64,000 bases of DNA from Hymenobacter sp. PAMC 26628 (GCF_001562275.1 NZ_CP014304.1:3162001-3226000), one strand, 5' to 3'; counted from the stretch's first letter, positions 15,653 through 25,436 are shown. Numbers and translations: made by a program. Notes: generated by a model not told the origin, from the letters alone.

Positions 15653-17308
15653 TTGAAAAGACGCGACTTTGTGGGACTCACCAGCCTGGCGGCCGGGGCC
15701 CTGTATTTGCCCAGCATCCCCGGCTTCGGCAACGGGATGCTCGTCGACCCCGCGCAGCTGCTGGAGCCGGGCCTGGACGTGGCCCAGAAAAAGCGCCTGG
15801 CCGACGCGGCCCTGAACGCCGCCAAAAGCGCCGGCGCCAGCTACGCCGACGTGCGCATCCAGCGCACCCTCAACCAAAGCATCTTCACCCGCGAAAAGCA
15901 GGTGCAGAACATCGGCAGCACCGAAACCATGGGGGTGGGCATCCGCGTGATTGCCAACGGCACCTGGGGCTTTGCCGCCACCAACAACATGACCGAGGCG
16001 GCCATTGCCAGTACGGCCCAGCTGGCGGTTGCCATCGCCAAGGCCAACAGCAAGGTGCAAAAGGAAAAGGTGCAGCTGGCCGCGCAAAAGGGCTACGGGG
16101 AGGTGAGCTGGAAAACGCCCATCCAGCAGAACGCGCTCGAAGTGCCCATCAAACAGAAGGTGGACTTGCTGCTGGCCGCCAACGCCGCGGCCCTGGACAA
16201 TGGCGCGTCGTTCGTGAACTCGGCCCTGTTCCAAATCAATGAGCAGAAGTACTTTGCCAGCACCGACGGCTCCTACATCGACCAGGACATCCACCGCATC
16301 TACCCCACGTTTGGCGTGACGGTGGTGGACCGCGCCAGCGGCAAGTTCCGCTCGCGGCAGGCCCTGAGCCAGCCCATGGGCCTGGGCTACGAGTACCTCA
16401 CGCCCAAGGCCGCCGACAAGGTGGCCGGCCCGGCGGGCTCCGACGTTGTGGGCTATAAAAACAGCTACGACATGCTGGAAGACGCCGCCCGGGCCGCCAA
16501 GCAAACCAAGCAGAAGCTGACGTGCAAAAGCGTGACGCCGGGCAAGTACGACCTCGTGCTTGACCCCGGCCACCTGGGCCTCACCATCCACGAGAGCGTG
16601 GGCCACCCGCTCGAACTCGACCGCGTGCTGGGCTACGAGGCCAACTACGCCGGCACCAGCTTCGCCACCCTGGCGTGGAAAGCCAAGGGCCTGCCCTACG
16701 GCTCGAAGCAAGTCAACATCGTGGCCGACAAGCTGCAACCCGGCTCGCTGGGGGCCGTGGGCTATGATGACGAGGGCGTCAAGTGCAAGGAGTGGGACCT
16801 TATCAAGGAGGGCAAGCTGGTGAACTACGAGAAGATCCGCGACCAGGCGCACATCGTGGGCCAGAAGGAATCGGACGGCTGCTGCTACTCGCAGTCGTGG
16901 CAGGATGTGCAGTTCCAGCGCATGCCCAACGTGAGCCTGAAGCCCGGCGCCGCCAAAATGAGCGTGGACGAGCTGGTGAGTAAGGTCGACAAGGGCATCT
17001 ACATCGCCGGCAACGGCTCGTTCAGCATCGACCAACAGCGCTACAACTTCCAGTTCGGCGGGCAGGTGTTCTACGCCATCGAGAAGGGCAAAATCACGGA
17101 AATGCTCGAAGACGTGGCCTACCAGGCCAACACCCAGGAATTCTGGGGCTCGTGCGCCGGCTCGTGCGACCAGTCGGACTACCGCCTGTTTGGCGCTTTC
17201 AACGACGGCAAGGGCCAGCCCTCGCAAAGCTCGGCCGTGAGCCACGGCTCGGCCACGACCCGCTTCACCGCCGTGAACGTGATTAACACCGGCCGCAAGC
17301 TGGGGTAG
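15653..17308 (+). CDS. TldD-like metalloprotease, Tat-exported, paralogue 2
   Basis: 551 residues from a TTG start at 15653, chosen because it gives the same twin-arginine N-terminus (KRRDFVGLTSLAAGALYLP) and the same length as paralogue 1; an upstream in-frame ATG lies within the hairpin. It has HESVGH in the LTIHES context and DGCCYSQSW further on. Parts of the gene are identical to paralogue 1 (around 16150-16280) and other parts to paralogue 3 (around 16545-16760), indicating duplication with gene conversion. A four-helix-bundle gene and then a TldE-like gene follow. Confidence 0.9.
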   Translation: MKRRDFVGLTSLAAGALYLPSIPGFGNGMLVDPAQLLEPGLDVAQKKRLADAALNAAKSAGASYADVRIQRTLNQSIFTREKQVQNIGSTETMGVGIRVIANGTWGFAATNNMTEAAIASTAQLAVAIAKANSKVQKEKVQLAAQKGYGEVSWKTPIQQNALEVPIKQKVDLLLAANAAALDNGASFVNSALFQINEQKYFASTDGSYIDQDIHRIYPTFGVTVVDRASGKFRSRQALSQPMGLGYEYLTPKAADKVAGPAGSDVVGYKNSYDMLEDAARAAKQTKQKLTCKSVTPGKYDLVLDPGHLGLTIHESVGHPLELDRVLGYEANYAGTSFATLAWKAKGLPYGSKQVNIVADKLQPGSLGAVGYDDEGVKCKEWDLIKEGKLVNYEKIRDQAHIVGQKESDGCCYSQSWQDVQFQRMPNVSLKPGAAKMSVDELVSKVDKGIYIAGNGSFSIDQQRYNFQFGGQVFYAIEKGKITEMLEDVAYQANTQEFWGSCAGSCDQSDYRLFGAFNDGKGQPSQSSAVSHGSATTRFTAVNVINTGRKLG

Positions 17309-17345
17309 TTTTTTAATGTGGAAATAAGGAGAATGTGGAAATGTG

Positions 17346-17735
17346 ATGGATGTGGCGAACGATTCAATGGCTAATGGCGGAGCAAAAGCCGACAACCCGG
17401 TGGTGCGGCTCTCCTTCGAGCTAGCACTGGCAGTGTTGGCTTATGTGGAGGAATTGGAAGCCGGGCGGCGCTACGTGGTGGCCCGCCAGCTGCTGCGGTG
17501 CGGCACTTCGGTGGGCGCCAACGTGCGCGAAGCACAGCACGCCGAAAGCCGGGCCGATTTTGTGCATAAGTGCAAAATCGCCGCCAAGGAAGCCGAGGAA
17601 ACCGACTATTGGCTTCAGCTCTACCAGCACGCGCCCGCTTACCCCACGCCGCCCGCTCCACTCACCGAAACGCTGCTGAGCGTGCGCCGCTTGTTGGCCC
17701 GCATCATCATCTCCAGCAAAGCCAATGCCGCCTGA
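17346..17735 (+). CDS. Four-helix-bundle protein (S23 / 23S rRNA intervening-sequence family)
   Basis: 129 residues from ATG 17346 (a GTG one codon upstream and an ATG at 17367 are alternatives). The family pattern is clear: LSFELALAVLAYVEEL, ARQLLRCGTSVGANVREAQHAES, DFVHKCKIAAKEAEETDYWLQL. Members form pentameric helical bundles. They were first found within 23S rRNA intervening sequences, but in Bacteroidota they are usually free-standing and of unknown function. Here the gene lies between a TldD-like and a TldE-like gene, in the same mirrored spacer context as the hairpins, so it may be a passenger rather than an operon member. Confidence 0.85.
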   Translation: MDVANDSMANGGAKADNPVVRLSFELALAVLAYVEELEAGRRYVVARQLLRCGTSVGANVREAQHAESRADFVHKCKIAAKEAEETDYWLQLYQHAPAYPTPPAPLTETLLSVRRLLARIIISSKANAA

Positions 17736-17803
17736 GGGCCCCACATTTCTCAATTTCTGCATTTCCACATTTCCCACATCTGCACATCTTCACATTTTAT
17801 AAA

Positions 17804-19138
17804 ATGGCTATCATTTCCAAAGACGACGCCCAAACCATCCTCAAAAAGGTGCTGAGCTTCAGCACCGCCGACGAGTGCGAGGCCAACCTCAGCGGCTCGC
17901 TCGAGGGCAACGTGCGCTCGGCGCGCAACGCCATCAGCACCTCCGGCATCACCGACAACGTGTCGTTGGCCGTCACCTCGTACTTCGGCCGGCGCAGCGG
18001 CACGGCTACTTGCAACCAGTTCGACGACGCTACCCTGCGCCGCTGCGTGCAGCGGGCCGAGGAAATTGCCCGCCTCGCCCCCGAAAGCCCCGAGTACCTG
18101 CCCCTGCTGGGGCCCCAGAGCTACACGGCCTCGCCCCTGTCGTTCGCCCAGGCCACGGCCGCCATCACCCCCGACTACCGGGCCCAGCAGGTGGCCACCA
18201 GCATGCAGTACTGCGACACCAAGAAGCTGAGCTCGGCCGGGTTCCTCAACGACTCGGCCGGCTTCGTGGCCAAGCGCAACAGCAAGGGCCTGGAAGCCTA
18301 CCAACAAGTGTCGAACGTGGCCTTTTCCATTACCGTGCGCACGCCCGACGGCACGGGCTCGGGCTACGCCGCGACCGACTACACCGACGCCAGCAAGTTC
18401 GACGCCACGCGCCTGACCAAAGTGGCCGCCGACAAAGCCACTGCCTCGGTGGGCGCCAGAGCCATTGAGCCGGGCAAGTACACCGTCATCCTGGAGCCCA
18501 ACGCCCTGGTGTCGAACACCGATGCTTCGCTGCTGGGGGCCCTAATGCGCTCGTTTGACGCGCGCTCGGCCGACGAGGGCCGCAGCTTCCTGAGCAAGAA
18601 GGGCGGCGGCAACCGCAAGGGCGAGAAGCTGTTCGACGAGAAGGTGACCATCTACTCCGACCCGACCAACCCCGAAATTGCCGACCTCACCTTCAGCGGC
18701 GACGGGCGCCCGCAGCAGCGCACCACCTGGATCGAGAAGGGCGTGGTGAAAAACCTGTACTCGTCGCGCTTCTGGGCCCAGAAGGCCGGCATCCCCGACC
18801 TGCCCAGCCCCAACGGCTTCATCATGGAAGGCGGCACCCAGAGCACCGCCGACCTCATCAAGGGCACGGCCAAGGGCATCCTGGTCACGCGCCTGTGGTA
18901 CATCCGCCCCGTCGACCCCCAAACGCTGCTCTACACCGGCCTGACGCGCGACGGAACCTTCTACATCGAGAACGGCGCCATCAAGTTTCCGGTAAAGAAC
19001 TTCCGCTTCAACGAGAGCCCCGTCATCATGCTCAACAACCTGGAGGCCATCGGCAAGCCCGTGCGCCTGGCCGGCAACCTGATTCCGCCGCTGAAAATCC
19101 GCGACTTCACCTTCACCAGCTTGTCGGACGCGGTGTAG
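17804..19138 (+). CDS. TldE/PmbA-like protease subunit, copy 1
   Basis: 444 residues from ATG 17804. Belongs to the TldD/PmbA family but lacks the HExxxH motif, as TldE does; the C-terminal half has the family landmarks (KAIEPGKYTVILEP-like, GGGNRKGEKLFD, NGFIMEGGTQSTADLIKGT, LEAIGKPVRL). No signal peptide is visible at its N-terminus, whereas the TldD-like partner carries a Tat signal, so the complex may be exported by hitch-hiking; this is inference. Preceded by a pyrimidine-rich spacer with CCACATTTCCCACAT-type repeats. Confidence 0.88.
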   Translation: MAIISKDDAQTILKKVLSFSTADECEANLSGSLEGNVRSARNAISTSGITDNVSLAVTSYFGRRSGTATCNQFDDATLRRCVQRAEEIARLAPESPEYLPLLGPQSYTASPLSFAQATAAITPDYRAQQVATSMQYCDTKKLSSAGFLNDSAGFVAKRNSKGLEAYQQVSNVAFSITVRTPDGTGSGYAATDYTDASKFDATRLTKVAADKATASVGARAIEPGKYTVILEPNALVSNTDASLLGALMRSFDARSADEGRSFLSKKGGGNRKGEKLFDEKVTIYSDPTNPEIADLTFSGDGRPQQRTTWIEKGVVKNLYSSRFWAQKAGIPDLPSPNGFIMEGGTQSTADLIKGTAKGILVTRLWYIRPVDPQTLLYTGLTRDGTFYIENGAIKFPVKNFRFNESPVIMLNNLEAIGKPVRLAGNLIPPLKIRDFTFTSLSDAV

Positions 19139-19199
19139 CCAATGGGGGAATGGAGGAATGAGTGAATGGGTAAATGAGAGAGTAGACGGGCCCTAGAAC

Positions 19200-19300
19200 G
19201 CCATGCCGAGCGCAGCCGAGGCATCTCGTGTGCAGCTGTAAACCAATCGATTGAGTTAGTAAAGCACGCGAGATGCCTCGGCTGCGCTCGGCATGACGGC
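19200..19300. repeat. Dispersed hairpin, family A copy 4
   Basis: Arms of about 33 bases with the family outer sequence (CATGCCGAGCGCAGCCGAGG) and GGCATCTCG/CGAGATGCC inner signature, around an AT-rich loop of about 35 bases. The outer flanks are again mirrored: GAATGGAGGAATGAGTGAAT-like before and CATTCACCCATTCACCC-like after. It lies between TldE copy 1 and TldD paralogue 3. Confidence 0.9.
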
Positions 19301-19387
19301 CTTACAAGGCAAAAACCCTCATCCACCCATCCACCACCTCATTCACCCATTCGCTCATTCACCCATTCACCCATTCATTCATTGAAT

Positions 19388-21040
19388 ATGAAAAGACGCG
19401 ACTTTGTGGGCTTGAGCGGCCTCGCCGCCGGGGCCCTGTTTTTGCCCAGCTTGCCCGGCTTCGGCCACACCCGCGTGGACCCCGCCCGCCTGCTGGAACC
19501 GGGGGCCGACGTGGCCCAGAAAAAACGCCTGGCCGACGCGGCCCTGAACGCCGCTAAGTCGGCCGGAGCCTCCTACGCCGACGTGCGCATCGGCCGCTAC
19601 CTCAACCAGTACGTGTTCACCCGCGAGAAGCAGGTGCAGAACATCGTGAGCACCGAAAGCTACGGCGTGGGCATCCGGGTGCTGGTGGCGGGCTGCTGGG
19701 GCTTCGCCTCGACGAGCGTGGTGACCACCGACAGCATTGCCGCCACCGCCCAGCTGGCCGTGGCCATTGCCAAGGCCAACCACCTGGTGCAGAAGGAGCC
19801 CGTGCAGCTGGCTGCCCAGGCCGGCTACGGCGAAGTGAGCTGGAAAACGCCCATCCAGCAAAACGCCTTCGAGGTGCCCATCAAGCAGAAGGTGGACTTG
19901 CTGCTGGAAGCCAACGCCCGGGCCCTGGACGCGGGCGCCAGCTACATCGGCACCAGCCTGTTCCAGGTGAACGAGCAGAAGTACTTCGCCAGCACCGACG
20001 GCTCGTACATCGACCAGGACGTGCACCGCATCTGGCCCACCTTCAGCGTTACGGCCATCGACAAGGCCACGGGCAAGTTCCGCTCGCGTGAGGCGCTTAG
20101 CTCGCCCATGGGCCTGGGCTACGAGTACCTCACCCCCAGCGCCACCGAGCAGGTGCGGGGCCCCGCCGGCACCGAGCTGGTGGGCTACAAGCTGCGCTAC
20201 GACATCCTCGCCGACGCCGCCCTGGCCGGCAAGCAGGCCAAAGCCAAGCTCACCATGAAGTCGGTGACGCCCGGTAAGTACGACCTCGTGCTCGACCCCG
20301 GCCACCTGGGCCTCACCATCCACGAGAGCGTGGGCCACCCGCTCGAACTCGACCGCGTACTGGGCTACGAGGCCAACTACGCCGGCACCAGCTTCGCCAC
20401 CCTGGCGTGGAAAGCCAAGGGCCTGCCCTACGGCTCGAAGCAAGTCAACATCGTGGCCGACAAGCTGCAACCCGGCTCCGTGGGGGCCGTGGGTTACGAC
20501 GACGAGGGCGTGAAAACCGGCCGCTGGGACCTCATCAAGGAGGGCAAGCTGGTGAACTACGAGAAGATTCGTGACCAGGCGCACATCGTGGGCCAGAAGG
20601 CCTCCGACGGCTGCTGCTACGCTGATTCGTGGAGCAGCGTGCAGTTCCAGCGCATGCCCAACGTGAGCCTGCAGCCGGGCGCCGCCAAAATGAGCGTCGA
20701 CGACATGATCAAAGGGGTCGACAAGGGCATTTACATTGCTGGGGCGGGCTCATTTTCCATTGACCAGCAGCGATTTAATTTTCAATTTGGCGGCCAGATG
20801 TTCTACGCCATTGAGAAGGGCCAGATTACGGGGCCCCTGGAAGACGTGGCGTACCAGTCGAACACCCAGGAATTCTGGGGCTCGTGCGCCGGCTCGTGCG
20901 ACCAGTCGGACTATCGCCTGTTTGGCACCTTCTTCGATGGCAAGGGCCAGCCGGCCCAGATTTCGGCGGTGAGCCACGGCTCGGCCACCACCCGCTTCAA
21001 TGGCGTGAACGTCATCAACACGGCCCGCAAGATTGGGTAA
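19388..21040 (+). CDS. TldD-like metalloprotease, Tat-exported, paralogue 3
   Basis: 550 residues from ATG 19388, with twin-arginine signal KRRDFVGLSGLAAGALFLP. It keeps the HESVGH catalytic motif and the DGCCYADSW region. Compared with the other two paralogues it shares the middle part with paralogue 2 almost base for base and the region around 20600-20720 with paralogue 1. It is followed after 114 bp by TldE copy 2, so paralogue 3 and TldE 2 make the one uninterrupted TldD-TldE pair of the array. Confidence 0.9.
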   Translation: MKRRDFVGLSGLAAGALFLPSLPGFGHTRVDPARLLEPGADVAQKKRLADAALNAAKSAGASYADVRIGRYLNQYVFTREKQVQNIVSTESYGVGIRVLVAGCWGFASTSVVTTDSIAATAQLAVAIAKANHLVQKEPVQLAAQAGYGEVSWKTPIQQNAFEVPIKQKVDLLLEANARALDAGASYIGTSLFQVNEQKYFASTDGSYIDQDVHRIWPTFSVTAIDKATGKFRSREALSSPMGLGYEYLTPSATEQVRGPAGTELVGYKLRYDILADAALAGKQAKAKLTMKSVTPGKYDLVLDPGHLGLTIHESVGHPLELDRVLGYEANYAGTSFATLAWKAKGLPYGSKQVNIVADKLQPGSVGAVGYDDEGVKTGRWDLIKEGKLVNYEKIRDQAHIVGQKASDGCCYADSWSSVQFQRMPNVSLQPGAAKMSVDDMIKGVDKGIYIAGAGSFSIDQQRFNFQFGGQMFYAIEKGQITGPLEDVAYQSNTQEFWGSCAGSCDQSDYRLFGTFFDGKGQPAQISAVSHGSATTRFNGVNVINTARKIG

Positions 21041-21154
21041 TTTTTAATGTGTGAGATGTGAAAGATGTGAAAAATTAGGGCCCCAAACGCCCCTTCATTC
21101 GGCCACGTCATTTTCACATTCTTCTCATTTCCAGATTTTCACATTCCAGAAATC

Positions 21155-22480
21155 ATGCCCATTCTTTCCCAAACCGATGCCCAGGCCCTGCTCAAGCAAG
21201 TGCTGGGCTACAGCACGGCCGACGAGTGCGAGGCCTCGCTGAACGGGCGCACGAGCGGCAACATCCGCTACGCCCGCAACGGCGTGAGCACGGCCGGCGC
21301 CCAAGACACGATTTCGCTGGCCGTGGAGGCGCGCTTTGGCAAGCGCAGCGGCGTGGCCACCTGCAACGAGTTCGACGAGGCCACCCTGCGCCGCTGCGTG
21401 CAGCGGGCCGAGGAAATTGCCCGCCTCGCCCCCGAAAGCCCCGAGTACGTGCCCTTGTTGGGGCCCCAGACCTACCTCCAGCCACCCTCGGCGGCGCCTA
21501 CGGTGCTCGCACCCGCCGCCCGCGCCCAGGCCGCGGCCGACAGCATCAACCTGTGCGTGGCCAAAAACCTGACCGCCGCGGGCTTCCTCGACGGCGGCAC
21601 CAGCTTTGTGGCCAAGCGCAACAATAAGGGCCTCGACGCCTACCAGCAGTCCACCAACACCGACTTTTCGGTGACGGTGCGCACCGCCGACGGCCGCGGC
21701 TCAGGCTACGCCATTGCCGACGTGACGGACGCGGCCAAGCTGAATACCAAGGCGCTCACGCAGCGCGCGGCCGACAAAGCCGCCGGCTCGCTCAACGCCA
21801 AGGCCATTGAGCCGGGCAAGTACACCGTCATCCTGGAGCCGGCCGCGCTGATGGCCGGCGACGACCTTTCGCTGCTCGGCGGCCTGTTGTATGGCATGGG
21901 GGCCCGCGAGGCCGATGAGGGGCGCAGCTTCCTCACCAAGAAGGGCGGCGGCAACCGCAAGGGCGAGAAGCTGTTCGACGACAAGGTGACCATCTACTCC
22001 GACCCGATGAACGCGGAGGTGCCCGGCAATGCCTTCGACGGCGACGGCCTGCCCACGCAGCGCATGAGCTGGGTGGAGAAGGGCGTGGTGAAAAACATGC
22101 TGTATTCGCGCTACTGGGCCCAGAAAAACAACGTGCCCGCCACGGCTTTCCCCAGCGGCTTCATCATGAGCGGTGGCACGCAAAGCACCGCGGAGCTCAT
22201 CAAGGGCACCGCCAAGGGCATCTTAATCACGCGTTTGTGGTACATCCGCGAGGTCGATCCGCAGACGCTGCTCTACACCGGCCTCACGCGCGACGGCACG
22301 TTCTACATCGAGAACGGCGCCATCAAGTTCCCCATCAAGAACATGCGCTTCAACGAGAGCCCCATCATCATGCTCAACAACCTCGAAGCCATCGGCCGGC
22401 CCCAACGCTTGGCCGGCTGCCTCGTGCCGCCCCTGAAAATCAGGGATTTCACCTTCACCAGCTTATCGGATGCCGTATAA
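21155..22480 (+). CDS. TldE/PmbA-like protease subunit, copy 2
   Basis: 441 residues from ATG 21155 (MPILSQTDAQALL). Like copy 1 it lacks HExxxH, and it has the same landmarks (GGGNRKGEKLFDD, SGGTQSTAELIKGTAKGI, NMRFNESPIIMLNNLEA). Blocks of DNA such as the one encoding LRRCVQRAEEIARLAPESPE are identical or nearly identical to copy 1, so duplication of a TldD-TldE unit built this array. The gene ends 6 bp before a perfect family B hairpin. Confidence 0.9.
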   Translation: MPILSQTDAQALLKQVLGYSTADECEASLNGRTSGNIRYARNGVSTAGAQDTISLAVEARFGKRSGVATCNEFDEATLRRCVQRAEEIARLAPESPEYVPLLGPQTYLQPPSAAPTVLAPAARAQAAADSINLCVAKNLTAAGFLDGGTSFVAKRNNKGLDAYQQSTNTDFSVTVRTADGRGSGYAIADVTDAAKLNTKALTQRAADKAAGSLNAKAIEPGKYTVILEPAALMAGDDLSLLGGLLYGMGAREADEGRSFLTKKGGGNRKGEKLFDDKVTIYSDPMNAEVPGNAFDGDGLPTQRMSWVEKGVVKNMLYSRYWAQKNNVPATAFPSGFIMSGGTQSTAELIKGTAKGILITRLWYIREVDPQTLLYTGLTRDGTFYIENGAIKFPIKNMRFNESPIIMLNNLEAIGRPQRLAGCLVPPLKIRDFTFTSLSDAV

Positions 22481-22485
22481 ACGAC

Positions 22486-22568
22486 TGTAGCGTGGACTCT
22501 GCGAGTCCGCGCGTTGAACGATTGCAGCGGCACCGTTCAACGCGCGGACTCGCAGAGTCCACGCTACA
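22486..22568. repeat. Dispersed hairpin, family B copy 1 (35-bp perfect stem)
   Basis: The arms 22486-22520 and 22534-22568 are perfectly complementary over 35 bases (outer TGTAGCGTGGACTCTGCGAG) with a 13-base loop. It lies between convergent genes (TldE copy 2 and the outer-membrane protein) and could also terminate transcription in both directions. The family B consensus outer arm is GTAGCG(C/T)GGAC-N-GCGAGTCCGCG. Confidence 0.95.
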
Positions 22569-22574
22569 AGTTGG

Positions 22575-23201
22575 TTACTTGCCGAACTGGATGCCGGCGT
22601 AAGCCTGGAACACGCGGTTTTGCAGCTTCGGGTCGTTGATGCCGGTGAGGCTGCGGGCGTCGTTGATGTCGTTGAGGCCCGCCACGAGGCGGGCCCCCAG
22701 TGTGAGGTTGCCCAGTTTGAGGCCCGCGCCACCGGCCACGCTGAGGTCGGTTTTCTTGTACTGGTCCTTCACGTTCTGGCCGTCCACGTTGGCGTAGGCC
22801 GCCGAGCCGCTGGTGCCGCTGATTTCCACCTGGCCGTTGCGGGTCGCGTCCACAAGCAGGCCGAACTGCGGGCCGGCCTCTACAAACACAGGGCCCAGCG
22901 TGACCTTGAGCAACACCGGCACCGAGAAGTAGTGCAGCTTGGTGTCGTAGTCGGTGAAGGCGCCCTTCAGGTTGCCGCCCTGCTGCGAATACTGGATTTC
23001 GGGCTGAATGGACAGGGGCCCAATAAGCTTGCCCTGGAAGATGAGGCCGACGTGGTAGTACGTTTTGTACGACGACGATTCGCCATCGCGGCCCCGCAGC
23101 TCGGCCGCGTTGATGCCGGCCTTGACGCCGAACTGGGCCTGGGCCTTGGGGGCAAATGCCACCGCCAGGGCGGCGGCGAGGGGGAAAGCTAGCAATTTCA
23201 T
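22575..23201 (-). CDS. Outer-membrane beta-barrel protein (porin-like, OMP_b-brl family)
   Basis: 208 residues from the ATG at 23201, giving a clean signal peptide MKLLAFPLAAALAVAFAPKAQAQ. The mature part is a series of short alternating strands (FGVKAGINAAEL, YYHVGLIFQGKL, LSIQPEIQYSQQG, LHYFSVPVLLKVTLG, VFVEAGPQFGLLVD) ending with FQAYAGIQFGK, typical of eight-stranded Bacteroidota outer-membrane barrels. Ligand unknown. On the minus strand, TATTTTTG (plus-strand 23240-23247) matches the -7 element and lies 39 bp before the start. Confidence 0.85.
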   Translation of the reverse strand: MKLLAFPLAAALAVAFAPKAQAQFGVKAGINAAELRGRDGESSSYKTYYHVGLIFQGKLIGPLSIQPEIQYSQQGGNLKGAFTDYDTKLHYFSVPVLLKVTLGPVFVEAGPQFGLLVDATRNGQVEISGTSGSAAYANVDGQNVKDQYKKTDLSVAGGAGLKLGNLTLGARLVAGLNDINDARSLTGINDPKLQNRVFQAYAGIQFGK

Positions 23202-23239
23202 AACCGGTTCGAAATAGAATAATGAGGGGATGAATGGCG

Positions 23240-23247
23240 CAAAAATA
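23240..23247 (-). promoter_or_regulatory. Candidate -7 promoter element (TATTTTTG) for the outer-membrane protein gene
   Basis: A perfect match to TAnnTTTG on the minus strand, 39 bp upstream of the start. No clear TTTG -33 element is seen at the expected distance, so the call rests on the -7 box alone. Confidence 0.35.
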
Positions 23248-23466
23248 GGCCCCGGCCAGGCGCCACGAACGCCAACGCAGCCCGCCCCCGAAAGTTGTGC
23301 CGGGGCCCTGAATGGGCCCGCGCCAATGGCCGCCCCGCCGCCGGCCCACCCGGGGCCCCGGCGGTAAATTTTCGGGCCAGGGGCCCTAAAATGCTGAGCG
23401 TTGGCGCAACCCTGGCATTTTTCTGGTTTCATTTGGGAAGTTTATCCGTTCGCCTTTTTTTCCTGC

Positions 23467-24087
23467 ATGCCGGTTCCCTTCACGTTTGTGCGCCTCAGCT
23501 ACCACTCCGGCGATTGGGATGCGGTGGACGAGCGCATGCCCGCCAACCTGCTGCACTCGCTGGTGCAGTACACCAAAGTGCCCGTCGAGGCCAAGGAAAA
23601 AGTGGTGGCCCTCGACAGTCCCGCGCTGTTCGGCTACCCGTTTTGCTACCTGAGCGGGCACCGGCTGGTGCAGTTTTCGGCGGCCGAGAAAAAGAACTTC
23701 ACCCAGTACGTGCGCAACGGCGGCTTCGTATTCGTCGACGACTGCAACCACGACATCGACGGCCTGTTTGCCCGCTCGTTTGAGGAGCAGATGCGCGTGT
23801 GCTTTGGGCCTCAGGCCCTGAAGAAAATCCCCAAAACCCACCCCATCTACTCGCAGTTTTTCCAGTTCAAAGACGGGCCCCCGAACACGGGCTTCGAGCT
23901 GAACGGCTGGGGCGACGACCTCGTGCACGACTACCTCAAGGGCGTCGAAATCAAGGGCCGGCTGGGCGTGCTGTACTCCAACAAGGATTACGGCTGCGAG
24001 TGGGACTACGACTTCCGCAACAAGCGCTTTTTGGCCGAAGACAACACCAAGTTTGGGGTCAATATTTTGCTTTATGCGTTGACCTGA
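23467..24087 (+). CDS. DUF4159 domain protein
   Basis: 206 residues from ATG 23467 (MPVPFTFVRLSYHSGDWDAV). The DUF4159 landmarks are FPFCY-like GYPFCYLSG, VRNGGFVFVDDCNHD and a C-terminal GVLYSNKDYGCEWDYD...FGVNILLYALT. The DUF4159 fold resembles glutamine-amidotransferase-like domains and is regularly found beside MoxR and DUF58 genes in Bacteroidota, as here, so it likely belongs to the same chaperone-like locus. No signal peptide. Function unknown. Confidence 0.85.
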   Translation: MPVPFTFVRLSYHSGDWDAVDERMPANLLHSLVQYTKVPVEAKEKVVALDSPALFGYPFCYLSGHRLVQFSAAEKKNFTQYVRNGGFVFVDDCNHDIDGLFARSFEEQMRVCFGPQALKKIPKTHPIYSQFFQFKDGPPNTGFELNGWGDDLVHDYLKGVEIKGRLGVLYSNKDYGCEWDYDFRNKRFLAEDNTKFGVNILLYALT

Positions 24088-24107
24088 TGGTAATTATGAG
24101 CAGTAAA

Positions 24108-24203
24108 GGCCGTCATGCAGCGCGCAGCGAAGCATCTTTTTCGCGTAACTAATTCTGATTACTGCCGCGGTAGAGATGCTTCGCTGCGCGCTGCATGACG
24201 GTC
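24108..24203. repeat. Dispersed hairpin, family A copy 5
   Basis: Arms with the outer sequence GGCCGTCATGCAGCGCGCAG and the inner GAAGCATCT/AGATGCTTC signature, loop CGCG...TAATTCTGATTACTG...CGCGG. It lies between DUF4159 and MoxR genes. Copies 5, 12 and 13 share the variant ATGCAGCGCGCAGCGAAGC. Confidence 0.93.
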
Positions 24204-24304
24204 TAGATTGATTTTTTGAGTTGCCAATACCGCGTTTCCGCGTTTTCAACCCCGCCGTTCTTCTTTCTATCCGCGCCTGTTCCTTCGCATTTGATCTATT
24301 TTAC

Positions 24305-25282
<978 letters not shown>

Positions 25283-25285
25283 CGT

Positions 25286-25320
25286 GCTGTAGCGCGGACG
25301 CTGCGAGTCCGCGCGGTTGA
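25286..25320 (+). repeat. Half copy of dispersed hairpin family B
   Basis: Only the left arm of family B is present (CTGTAGCGCGGACGCTGCGA...). It still contains the small internal stem GCGGAC/GTCCGC. It starts 4 bp after the MoxR stop and is followed at once by a family A element, as if the A element replaced the right half. Confidence 0.8.
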
Positions 25321-25344
25321 GCGGTAATCGTTGTGCAAACAGAA

Positions 25345-25436
25345 CGTCATGCTGAGCGCAGCCGAAGCATCTCTCCCGCGGCAGTAATCATTGATTAGTT
25401 GAGCAGTAGAGGTGCTTCGCTGCGCGCTGCATGACG
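25345..25436. repeat. Dispersed hairpin, family A copy 6
   Basis: The arms CGTCATGCTGAGCGCAGCCG... and ...GCTGCGCGCTGCATGACG are imperfectly complementary: the left arm is the GCTGAGCGC variant and the right arm the GCAGCGCGC variant. This looks like a recombinant of two subtypes. An AACAACGCACAACTAGCAAC-type stretch follows at 25470-25506 before the next start. Confidence 0.88.

Noticed and set aside
17346..17735. Toxin-antitoxin reading of the four-helix-bundle gene
   Set aside because: The sequence matches the S23-type helical bundle family and no partner gene is present.
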